Below, piece after piece: positions 1 through 9,759 of a stretch of DNA of 64,000 nt. The DNA lies in NCBI GenBank assembly GCA_003049465.1, contig PYSS01000052.1:124001-188000 (forward strand), in the 5' to 3' direction. Source of the stretch: Magnaporthiopsis rhizophila. Its lineage: Eukaryota > Ascomycota > Sordariomycetes > Magnaporthales > Magnaporthaceae. The notes beneath the pieces were generated by a model, which saw only the letters and a list, made by a program, of their open reading frames with translations, did not search any database and was not told the DNA's origin. Every line of letters starts with the position of its first letter. The first letter of the stretch is position 1. Both the position numbers and the translations under genes were made by a program.

Positions 1-724
1 AGTACCAACATCATCTGATCGGCGGTGACGGCCAGGACCATTCTCTCTTCGTCGGGAGTGTGGGCGGCGATGCCGTCGAGATCCCGGAGGTGGCAAAGGT
101 GATCGCGGAGCTACGGGTAAGCCACGCGGAGCCGGATATACCTACTTACTCCTTGATTAGATCCCCATAAATGATATATATTTTTCCTTTCCTCCGCCGT
201 GACATTTCGTCTTGCTAACCGACTCGTTCTGTTGGTTAAGTCTCCCCAGTGGACGTTTGGTCAGACCACGCAGTTCACCTTCTCGACCCACCCAACCGAT
301 GACGACCCAAGGGAGAGGCCACCTCCACCCCCAGACGTCCCCTCTGATGTTGGTAATTTTTTTTCGTTTTCTCGTTGTTGACACACGGGCCGAGGCATCG
401 CTAATCTCCACACGTTGCCTGCAACCAACGTCACATCGCATCTAGTTCCGGGCAACCATGACGATACGCTATGGCAAAATAAAAAATTGCGATATAACCG
501 GCGTCGTCGGCTCCGCCGCCGCCGCCTCGCCATTATCACCGCAACACACCACCTTCTCTTCAGGGGCCGAGACCGTGGCGTCTCTCGGCAGCGCCTTAGT
601 GGGCCTGAGCATGCACGAGATCACGGACTGGCGGGACGCGCTGGCCCGGCTCTCGCCCGTCTCGCCGACCACCTTATCCGTTGGGAGGTGGCTGAACGGT
701 ATTTTTGGAAACACCTGTCCCTGA
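1..724 (+). CDS. AIM22: Lipoate-protein ligase A family (C-terminal part, 5' end outside window)
   Basis: This is the 3' part of a lipoate-protein ligase/lipoyltransferase, the mitochondrial enzyme that attaches lipoate to proteins such as the H protein. Exons are read as 3-116, 241-348 and 446-724 with stop TGA at 722-724. The exon 2 start WTFGQTTQFTFST fits the conserved WxYGxTPxF segment of the family. The last exon begins FRATMTIRYGKIKN, a family-like strand, and ends near WLNGIFG. The first donor (GTAAGC at 117) is good. The second donor must be GTTGGT at 349 to keep phase, because the stronger-looking GTAATT at 353 breaks the frame. AIM22 is the yeast name of the family and orthology is inferred. 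The N-terminal half cannot be judged. Confidence 0.75.
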
Positions 725-1036
725 GAATAATCATCGGGCCCCCTTCGGAAACAAATATGTGTAAAACGACTCTACATAAAACCCAACATGCCAGGTCCAA
801 AAGCCTCACATATACTTGTATATCATAGATAAGTAGATATGATACCCCCTTGCACAGACGCCCGTCAGTTATCGCGTCGTCACTTGATCGTCCAGCCCAG
901 TTACTGTAATAATAGAACCCAGTAGATGGCCTGTCGTGCTTGTTCCATGTACATGGCATGCTCCTTTCCACACTTCTCGCCGGCAACAAGCTCTCGTCCA
1001 CAAATTACTCATATACCTAGGTAGGCACCTGGGTAC
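725..1036. other. Convergent intergenic spacer
   Basis: This 312-bp gap lies between the stop codons of the lipoate ligase (plus) and VPS11 (minus), so it should hold both 3' UTRs. It includes a CTAGGTAGGCACCTGGGTA-like word near 1017. No gene is seen. Confidence 0.6.
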
Positions 1037-4000
1037 TTATTCAACAATAGGAACGCTCATGACGCCCCTCCCAAACCAGTCCGCCACCGTGGCGAACCCG
1101 TCCTCGCTATGCTCTAGCGCGTCCTTGAACAGCTCGTGCCGCCCGGCGTTCTCCGCCTGCGCCTGCCTCAGCGCCCTGATGGTCGCATTGTCCTTTGCGC
1201 ACACGGGGCACTCGCCCGCGGCGGCGGCCGCCGCGTCCACGTCGTCGTCGCGCACGTGAGCCGCCGCCGCTGTGCCGCCGCCACGCTTGAGGCAGCGCTG
1301 GTGGAACGAGTGCTTGCATAGGAAGTGGACGGCGGGGAGATCGAGGGCTAGGGCGCAGCCGCTGCAGCGCGTCGCCTGGAACACGGCGGGCTTGCCGCCG
1401 AGGTCGGCCATCTCGGCGCGGCGCTCGGCCGTCTCGGACCGGAACGAGGCGATGCGGCGCCTGTCGGCCGCGATGCCCTTGCGCTCGCGCTCAATGGTCT
1501 CGCGCAGGTACGGTTTGAGCATGCCGACCGTGGCCACGTCGCCCTTGGACAGCGTCTGCACCACCTGCAGCGGTGCCATCAGCCCGCCCTTGTCGATGCG
1601 CTGCAGCACCGCCGCGAGCTCGTCGGGCCCGGCCTCAGCCAGCACCTTCTGGTCCGACGTCAGGTAGGCCAGGGCCGCCGGGTACAGCTGCGGCTCGTCC
1701 GGGCCGTACTTTCGCAGCGCCTTGATGGCGCCCCTCGTGTCCCTGGCCGACGTGTAGGACCGGAATATGTCAAAAAGGAGGCCCGACTGCTCCTTGACCA
1801 GCGTCGTGCCGTCCCGGAAGTTGGACAGATGCGAGAGCAGCAGCACGCTTGAGTTCTCGATCGGCTTTTCGTTGCCCGAGATCAGAGACTTGGCCTTGGT
1901 TTCCCACTCTGCCCGCTTATCCTCGTCCTTTTGCTCGGCCACCTTGTGGAGGTACATCTCGAAAAGCGTAGTGTACACGTCCGTCTTTTCCGACTCATCC
2001 AGGCTCTCCTCTTGGAGGCAGGCCTCGAGAAACACGATGAACTCGTCCGGGTGGTCAATGAAGGACGAAAAGGCGGTCCGGGGCGCTGGCCGCTCGTAGT
2101 TGATCGTGACTTGGGGTAGCAGACGCTTGACTCCTGAGCTATCTGCCCCAGGCGGCTTCGAAGAGTCGCCCTGGCTGTCCGGTGTTGGGGTCGCAGAAGC
2201 GTTGATGTACGGCAGGGGTATCAGGTGGGTGAGATTCTGCACGACCGACACGGCCCCGGCAGCAATCCCGCCAGAAGTGGCGGACGCCTCATCGACCTGG
2301 ACGGCATCGACCCTCGGCTGGTACTTTCCGGTGTAGTACTCGATAAAAAGCCGGGTGGCATCTTTGGGGCAGTGTTCGATCAAGACTCTTGCGTATTTCA
2401 TCAGGCATCGATATGTCTTGGGTCGGAAAGGTCAGCGTACGTATTTGTTCTCATCAAATGCTTGTCACCGAGGGGAAAACATGGTGCGAGCTATCTGGTA
2501 GGGAACTCACAATGTCGGGGCTGAAATGCCATATAAAGTCCAATGCATCGCTGTACTTTTTGGAGTCTTCGATCAGGATGTCAACCACGAGGTCGGTCTC
2601 ACCGTGCTTCTGAGCGAGGTATGCCGCCTGCTCAAAGTATCCGCCCTGCCTGCACATGGAGATGGCCGTATCCAGGTCGAACTTGAGATCCCCTGGAGAC
2701 TTGATGAATGCCTCAAGCTTGTCGACATCCTTCAGCTTGGCGTAGCAGTTCAGCAACAGCGTGGTGTGATCCGACGTGGCCTTGCGGTTCTCGTGCAGCT
2801 GCTCGAGGTAACTGATGAGATTGTGTATTCTTTGCGTGTCGAGAAACTGCGACCCAGGAGAGATCAGCAAACAGAGCCGGTCCTATGAATGACTAAACAT
2901 GGCAAGACCAGTGTGGCGTAGCGTGCGCGGCGCAGCATTGAAATCGGACATACCTTTCGAATGACCCTCGACGGCTCGGTGCTATCAATGGCTTTGATGT
3001 ACTGGGTCATGGCGCCGTCGTAGTCGCCCTTTTGATACAGGTGGTCACCAAACTTGCGAAAGATGACATTCTGCTGCTGGGAATCGAGGCCAGACTTCTG
3101 TGCCAGCTCGATTGCCAATAGGTAGAGGTTCCGCTGATACAGCATTTCTAGCCTCTGCGACAGTGGCTTTTCGTGATACCGGGTCACCTGTCATGGGGCC
3201 CCCAAAATGGTTCGTTAGGTACCTAGGTGTTCGTAGTATTCTGTCGGGACGGAGGAAGAAATGATAAAGAAACACAACGCGCAAAGCCCTGCTTACCTTT
3301 CCGTCTTGTGTCAGCACAAACATGTCCCCCCAGATCTGGAACAGGGCCTGCACGGACGAGATGATGGACTCGCTGTGGGCGACCAGCTTCAGCTCCGTTT
3401 CGAGGAATGAAAAGGTCGAGGCGTTGAAGATGGAGCCTGCGGCCGAGGCGGCTCCGAACCTGCGACGCATCGAATCGGCCTCCATGTCGGACGGGAAGGA
3501 GGCGGGCGGCGACACGACAGCCAGGTAGTCGCCATAGGTGGCGATCTGCAGCTTAGGGGCCTCGTACGCCCTCGGCGGGCCCCTCCCTTCGAGCGTGTAG
3601 TAGTATATGGCGTCGTCCCTGGCGACGACAATGTCGCCGGAGCGGCGGTCGACCGTCATGCAGCCGACGCCGCAGCCCGAGTCCTCGACCGTCTTGGGCG
3701 GCGAGCCCTGGCCCTTGCCGTGGATGACGAGCTTGAGGATCCTGGAGGTGGTGGCGACGAAAAGCGTGGTCAGCTTGGCGCCATCGGGCGAGACGCGCAG
3801 CTCGATGCCGGTGATGGGCTCCTCGGACTCGTGCACGATGCGCTGGCGAGTGCCCTTGTCGTAGACGAGATCGCCGCGGATGACGGCGACGGAGCCGTTG
3901 GCGAACCCGACGGCCAGCTGGGACAGGTCGTCGGTGGCGGCAAAGGCCGAGATGGGGAACTGGCGCTTCGCGTTGCCGATCTGGACGGTGCTCAGGCAGG

Positions 4001-4388
4001 TGGGCAGGCCCGTCTTCTTGACGGGCTTGTCGAGCGCCCACACCTTTAGCACGGGCTCGCTGCTGAGGTCCTCGGCGATGGTGACCAGCATGCTGGTACC
4101 CTCGACCTGGCGCATGTGGGTGATGCGGGCGCCGCCATCGTAGGCCTGGAAGCTGCGCACAATCTTCCAGCTAGGGCCGATGATGCGCACGTACCCGTCG
4201 TCGCTGCCGAGAAACAGGCTGTCGGAGCCGGAGCAGACGCTGGCGATGGCGTTGCTCTCGAAAAAGGCGCGGGTTTCGTCGTCGCGGAGCTGGACCTGCT
4301 GCACGTCAAAGAAGTCAAACGACTTCCACTGTGACAGGGTTAGCCTTGGCCTGCTCGATCCCGCCGCGCCTGGCTGGGACGTTGCCAT
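1037..4388 (-). CDS. VPS11: Vacuolar protein sorting protein 11 (HOPS/CORVET core subunit)
   Basis: Vps11 (Pep5) is a core subunit of the HOPS and CORVET tethering complexes that fuse vesicles with endosomes and the vacuole. Four exons are read on the minus strand: 4388-3297, 3187-2954, 2846-2511 and 2416-1037, giving 1013 aa, close to the yeast length. Exon 1 starts MATSQPGAAG, then SQWKSFDFFD, and holds the WD40-like propeller (about residues 20-360). The first junction restores DGK-VTRYHEK, and exon 2 carries LYQRNLYLLAIELAQK, typical of the family. Exon 3 holds FLDTQRIHNLISYLEQLHE in the alpha-solenoid. The C-terminal RING is clear: CSGC, CKHSFHQRC and CPVC (about residues 900-965). The Ala- and Asp-rich insert between the two RING halves is longer than usual. 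The last acceptor (AAG at 2417) is a little weak. Confidence 0.95.
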
Positions 4389-4670
4389 TCATGCCTACCG
4401 AAAGCGCCATTATCACATTTCTGTCGAGATTGCTGGGCTCGGTCTGCTGTCAACCGCCTCGCGGAGCTGCTGGGTTGAGAGCTCCGGACGGACCTTTCAG
4501 AGCTTGGGCACATAACTGGGCTACCTACAATAGTACCTAGGTACCTAGTGGATACAGGTCAGCCTAGCCCAGTGTCACCGCGAGCTGTCCCCACCCAATC
4601 CAACCAATCACACATGCAAGCACCACACAACTGTGTCTAAAAGTCGGGCCAAAAACGGCCAACTTTGGGA

Positions 4671-5286
4671 TCAACATTCATCTTTATTGGGCAGTTGAAA
4701 AGGCGTGTTTTCTCCGAGCCGGCGGTATGCCTGGGCGGCAAGGGCGGCTTGGATCTCGGCGGAGTCAACCGCGAGGCACTGTGGATTCCACCGCAGGGTG
4801 AACTCGAGGCATGTTGAGCTGTTGCCGCACACTATGTGGACGTTGCGGTTCACCCTGGGGATAACCCTCTGGCGCATGGTCCTTCCGGACAGTCCGTAGA
4901 TTGCCTGTTCATTATCAGGTACACCCTCGATCCAGAGTGACAATCCATTCTCCGACTTGTCCCTGAGGATCAGTTCTTCGGATGGCGCGAGGAAGAAGGC
5001 AAAGTGGTCGTTTCGGTACGCGGTATGCGACGGGAGAACAACGTCTTGCAACATTTTAGCGACGTTAATAATCGTGGGCAAAGTAAAAACAAAATGTTTG
5101 GCAATCAGAAGGGTAACTCGCGTTGGTATTGCTGTCCTTGCCGAAACAGGCGACGCAGCTTGGGACCTTTGACACGAAGTTGGCGGCGAAACGCAGTACG
5201 CCCTCGTGCGCGAGGTGGGCGTTTGCCATCACCACAGAGACGGCGGCGTCGTTGGCGGGAGCCAGCGTAAAGAAGTAGTCGTCCAT
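4671..5286 (-). CDS. Hypothetical protein, 180 aa, two exons
   Basis: I do not recognise this family. Exons are 5286-5118 and 5044-4671. The donor is GTTACC and the acceptor GCAAG, with phase 1 kept. The ATG at 5286 starts MDDYFFTLAPAND; a longer reading would need a TTG start. The protein is soluble, with mixed strands and helices (for example HFAFFLAPSEELILRD and LSLWIEGVPDNEQ). It has no signal peptide, no transmembrane segment and only a few cysteines. The joined product reads smoothly over the junction (DSNTNA-NVVLPSH), which supports the intron. It is head-to-tail with VPS11, with a 282-bp gap. Confidence 0.7.
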
Positions 5287-5917
5287 TTTTGGAAGATGGG
5301 CGTGATGGGGATGATCGGATATTCGCAGATAGGTAGGCAAAGTAGCAAGGTAGGTAAGGTAGGTAAGGAAGGTAAGATGGGTGGGATGGCTAGGCAGGTG
5401 GTAGGTAGATGAAGTGCGGACGTGTGTAAGGCTTTAAAAAGACAGGATAGCCAGAACGATGTGGCTGCTGAGGAGCCAGACAAGCGTGCAAACGGCAAGG
5501 AGGCCGCCTCCGATATAGGCCGAGCATTGGGCATCACATGGGTACAGCCTTGTGTAACCACAAACAGAACGGTGCGCTGTGAGCAGTCTTATTTTCTTTT
5601 TTTTCTTCTTCTTTGGTGGATGCAGCTGAAAGGCCGTCCGGATCCCTGACGTAGGTTCCCCTCCCTGGGGCTGTCATATCTCTGATGGATATGGTGAGCA
5701 TAGATTGGCTGCGAATATTGGAAATGGGCAGCGCATCTAGGCTTCGTGCGCACGAGAAGCCTATGTTCTCCTTGTTCTATTAATTCTTTTCTTCCCGGCT
5801 TTCCCTTGTGTTCACCTAGGCCCTCTCCTGGTCACATCTTTCATGCCCTCTGCCCGCCGTCCGGGGAGTGATTTGCATCGTGGCGAGCCTTTGTCCATGT
5901 CAACTATCTGCTCATTA

Positions 5918-6330
5918 TTATTTCATTGCAAGCCACCCAATAAGCAGCGGCACAGGCCTTCCAAACCGGAAAAGGCCGGAAAGATGTGTCAGAAAGGATG
6001 CACAACAAACAATGAAGATAATCAGGAGAACGAACGTCAATGGGAGACAAACGGGCAAAACGAGGATAGCGAAAATGTGTAATAGGTAGCCGCTTGTTGT
6101 GACGAATGCATGCCGGATGCGTTCCAAGTTGTGATACGGTGGTGGAAATCAACTAGAGCCGAATGCGTCCAAAAATTTAGGGAGTCGCCGTATGAAAAAA
6201 GTACCCCTGGAATGAGCCGAGCGGTTATAAAAGACACCCACATCGTGCCCAACCCAACAACAAAGTCCGTTCCAACCGCCACCAACACGCGCAGCAATCG
6301 CCCTCTTACTGCCCACCTCTTCATATTGCT
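5918..6330 (-). CDS. Doubtful small hydrophobic protein
   Basis: On the minus strand an ATG at 6330 opens a hydrophobic reading (MKRWAVRGRLLRVLVAVG). A GTACTT donor and an ACAAG acceptor can join it in phase to a second strongly hydrophobic stretch (GYLLHIFAILVLPVCLPLTF) ending at TAA 5918. The result would be a roughly four-helix membrane peptide. However, the region also contains the TATA box and leader of the plus-strand gene at 6433, and purine-rich leader DNA read backwards gives hydrophobic codons by chance. Confidence 0.2.
6226..6233 (+). promoter_or_regulatory. TATA box candidate
   Basis: A perfect TATAAAAG lies about 200 bp upstream of the ATG at 6433. The following leader is C/T- and A-rich, as is common in fungal promoters. 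Confidence 0.45.
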
Positions 6331-6432
6331 CAAAATATTTTCCCATTGCCCCTCGCTCACAACTGTTGCAGAAACCTGCCAGCTACCCACTTACCTACCT
6401 ACTCATCTACCTAGGTACCCATCATCAAAAAG

Positions 6433-8287
6433 ATGACCGACGAAACCCGACCTGCCCTAACCTGGGAAAACCTTAGGGAATTCGTCCAGGCCAGCAGAAA
6501 TGCGGACGCGCACGCCAGGGGCGAGACGCTCCAACTTAATTCACCCCCTAGCTCACGTGGAACCGACGAGATACATCTCGATCCCGCTGGGGATAAGTCG
6601 CCGCCACTGACTCTGAATAAACCAAATCTCGATCAGCCTTTCACATAACGTCAGCTTCGTAGATGGCGGGTTGCTCCCGGGACAGCGGAAGAAGTTTTAC
6701 GCGAGATTCACGAGGATTTGAAACGACTGCGAGACGAGGGATGGACCGAGGAAGAAATTGGCGTGCACTATGAATTCGATGAACTGCGGAACCGGGGGTG
6801 GACCGAGGAGCTCATCGCCAAATACTTTGGCGTCGGGGGCGGCTCTGATAACCAGAATCGAGACGCCACTCCTCTCAGCGACGACTCTGGACCCCGGCAA
6901 GACGTTGGGAGGTCTGAACTCGCACCCGCCGCACCTGTCATGCCCACAGCACCAACCCAGGGCTCTCGGGACTCTCCACGAGAGGGAGACGAACATGCTC
7001 CTCGCGAACCCCAAGGCCGAACGTGGGGCTCACTCTTGTCCGCTGCAGACATGCTGACCGGCCTCAAGGCGAGGTGGCACGGGAGCGATCGGGAGCGCCG
7101 TCCTGAAAACTCCCGGGAAGGCGGCGGCGCGACGTCGGGCCGCGACACAGGTCCGCCGGCGGCCGAGGGGCTGTCTCAGAGGCGGGCGCGACCGCCGCCG
7201 CTGACACTTGGCTCGCTGGAGTTCCAGACCGCGGCCGGCAGCAGTAGCAGCAGCAGCGCGCCCGAGGAGCAGGCCGCGGGGGAAGAGGAGGAGTGGTGCG
7301 AGCCGCACACCCCAATGGACTGGGGCTTTTTCCTGTTCAGCGAGCTCTTCCCGCCAGACTTCCCGCGCTACTACGTCGTGAGCGGGGTCAACGAGACCTC
7401 GGCCTTCCTGGCCAACGCAAGCTACGTCGTCTCGCTCGGCGGGCCCCCCGGCGGCGGACCTCAAGTACGGCATCGTGGTCGTGCCGCTGGGCGAGGAGGC
7501 GCTGCTGCTGGGTGGCGACCGCGCGAAGCACGAGGACGACGGGCAGCCCGAGCGGGTAAGGGAGGCCCTGCGGGTCGCAGGAGCGGAGAGGCGCAGGACC
7601 CGGGAAGCCGAGCAACTCGCGGGATATGAGGCGAGAGACCGCCGCGTCAAGGCCGATTTGGAGGCGCTGATGAACGAGAAGCTGTGGAAGGATTTGCGCG
7701 ACCGGGAAAACACGCGGTCCGACAACTGGGATCTCTTGCACGAGCCGAGCTGGGAAAGCGAGGAATTTCGGCGCCCGAGGTTCAGGGTCTCAATACCGAT
7801 GCACGCCATTGTCAGCGGCCGGCTGGTCGACCCGAGCGTGCTCACATACAACAGCACGCAAAAGAAGAAGAAGACCCCGTTTGAGAAAGACACAGGGCCT
7901 GGAAAGCACGGAGGTCGGAGAGACCAGCCAGCGGCGGCGGCCGCCGTCGAAGAATCGCCGAGGAAGCGCCAGCGCCTTTGGGGAACTAGCAGCGGCACTG
8001 AAGTGAAGGGCAAGCACACCCCTTCCTCCGACCTGGACTCTAGAAGAGCACTGGAGACACTGGAGGCCACCACCAAGGAGACGGCGGCAGCAGGGGCGGC
8101 GGCGGATGAAGCAAGCTCGGGCGTGGGTAATGGCGACGGCTCGAGCATCGGGAACGACGACAGCTCGCACGAGATCTCGAAAGTCAACCAACACCAAGCC
8201 AAACCTGGAGCGGCTGTCAAGTCGAGGCCGAAGCATACCCGTGCCGGTGCGCTCAAGCTCGATTCCAACTCGACCTTCCTCATGTAA
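6433..8287 (+). pseudogene. GWTEE-repeat protein gene with frame break (gene or pseudogene)
   Basis: I do not recognise this family. The ATG at 6433 gives MTDETRPALTWENLREFVQ. The same frame meets TAA at 6646 and then reopens. A 66-bp intron (GTCGCC donor at about 6593, acceptor ending TCGTAG at about 6658) would remove the stop and keep phase, but its donor is poor. Next come two copies of a motif LRxxGWTEExIxxxY (about 6727-6825), acidic and Ser/Pro-rich linkers, and a more ordered part (MDWGFFLFSELFPPDFPRYY, then SYVVSLGGPP). At a C6 run near 7443-7450 the frame shifts by one base: upstream reads in one frame and ADLKYGIVVVPLGEEALLLG follows in another. The C-terminal part is charged and coiled-coil-like, ends LDSNSTFLM, and stops at 8285-8287. 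Either an extra C was called or the gene is broken. A TATA box lies at 6226. Confidence 0.65.
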
Positions 8288-8847
8288 ACTAGCGCTGAAG
8301 CGGCTTCTGTAACAGAGTGCAGAGATGATCCTGGGGTTACGGCATAGGGCACAGTTTGGCATAAAAGGTGGGCGTACGGGATGAATCTAGCGTTTAGATG
8401 TTAGAACAGCTCGTTGGATACTAGGTAGGTATCTACCATGCTCTCAGTCTCTGTAGGCCTTCTATACTCGTCGGTTTTCTTTATTCTTCCATCTTCCAGA
8501 TGCATAACGTCTGAACACAACCCGATACTCGCATATCGATCGGCGACCATCATCTACAAAGATGGCGAGGCTCATGGTGCTACTGGCCGTCCAGTGGTGG
8601 TCCCTCCAGGTACCTTGCCGGCTCCAACTTGGGGCTGGCAAGCCACGGATTTGGAGCGGAAGAAACGGGGATTTTGGGTCCCGAACTCCCATGTCCCAGG
8701 GCGTATTGTAGAAACTTATATGCACAACATGCCCAGCAAGGGGAACCGCGCATTTTTGCTGCCCTTACCCCTTCGTGCTTCTGACATCAACTAGGCCCAT
8801 GCCTCGTGAATGTCGTGTCGGAGCCGACATCCAATTTGGTGCAGTAG
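8288..8847. other. Spacer, probably holding the first exon of the next gene
   Basis: This 560-bp stretch lies between the GWTEE gene and the first certain exon of the membrane-protein gene at 8848. It contains a TAGGTAGGTATCTACC word at about 8422. Several ATGs are possible first-exon starts (for example 8562, followed by a short hydrophobic run and a GTACCT donor), but none can be chosen. Confidence 0.4.
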
Positions 8848-9663
8848 GCGTGCGGCGGGATCGAGGCGATCAGCAGCGTTATCAAGCTGGCGCTCGTTCT
8901 TGTCATACTGATCCTCCTATACGTTGTAGCAGATCGAAGCCCGCCAGGTTCCGTCCCTTTTAAAGAGATTACCATCAAAGCTTCTGAGACTGATCGTATA
9001 GACACAAATAAAGGTGATTGCCGCTTGTGTAAGCGTCGCGTTACACTCGTGCTACCCGCGATATTGCTTGTGTTCCCTCATGGTCTGGCATTCTTTAGAT
9101 TCTCAGTGTTACTCTGAGCACTTTGGCCACTTGGAGCAAGCCGTCGACAGCACCGGCAGTGACCACCCCCACCTTCTTGCCCGCTGTATGGCTACTAACA
9201 AAAAACCCCAACCGCCTGTAGTTATTTCCATCTTCAATCGGCAGCTCCATGTGGTTGAGCGGTTAGCGACGGGACTTTATTCATATACGCTTATTTACCG
9301 GTAAGGAGCTGATTTCCCCCTTTCTACACAAACGTGGCCAATGCAATATCACGCAGCCGAGATGGTCGCTGACGGTTGTTACTCTGGCAGCACATCTAAC
9401 TCATTATTGTGATAGTCGCAAGACGGGAGCTTTACAGCCGAAGGGTCCGCCTGGCTGAAGAGGAGAAGGCAGAGCTACACATGAGTGCCCCTCAGGATCG
9501 ACCGAGGCGTCGGGAGGACGATCACAGCTTCAGGGGTAGAGTGAGCCCGAATTATCAGTCGCAGGGAACACGCATCGTCGTGCAGATGACGCAGATCCAG
9601 GTGAAATATGACTCTCGTGGTGTGCTCAGACGAACGGACAGCATGAGTAGATCTAGTCTTTAG
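8848..9663 (+). CDS. Single-pass membrane protein, unknown, multi-exon (5' end unresolved)
   Basis: I do not recognise this family. Three exons join in phase: up to 9013, then 9099-9300, then 9423-9663 (TAG stop). The first carries a very clear membrane segment (KLALVLVILILLYVVAD) followed by SPPGSVPFKEITIK. The first intron has donor GTGATT and acceptor TTTAG and is phase 1, joining DTNK to DSQCYSEHFGHLEQ. The second has donor GTAAGG, a CTAAC branch site and a CAAG acceptor and is phase 2, joining TLIYR to RELYSRRVRLAEEEKAEL. The C-terminal part is basic and polar. The open frame begins after a TAG at 8845 and has no ATG, so at least one upstream exon is missing from this model. The two independent phase matches support a real gene. 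No single open frame shows it well. Confidence 0.55.
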
Positions 9664-9759
9664 AACTCAATCCCAGTCTTTCGAGGAGTATGCTATCTAT
9701 GTAGGTAAGTAGGTACAATTCTGTTCGGCGGGTAGAGAAGCCGATTCGTGTATTCGATG

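Larger units (their letters stand above)
5287..6432. other. Intergenic region with GTAGGT tracts and possible promoters
   Basis: This 1.15-kb stretch has an imperfect GGTAGGTAAG tract at about 5333-5407, just upstream of the minus-strand 180-aa gene. It also has a TATA-like site at 6226 and CTACCTACC words at about 6390-6419 before the plus-strand ATG at 6433. A hydrophobic minus-strand reading at 5918-6330 is listed separately. Confidence 0.5.

Noticed and set aside
7030..8352. Minus-strand open frame of 440 codons
   Set aside because: It lies antisense to the GWTEE gene and has Ala/Ser/Arg-rich chance composition typical of GC-rich DNA.
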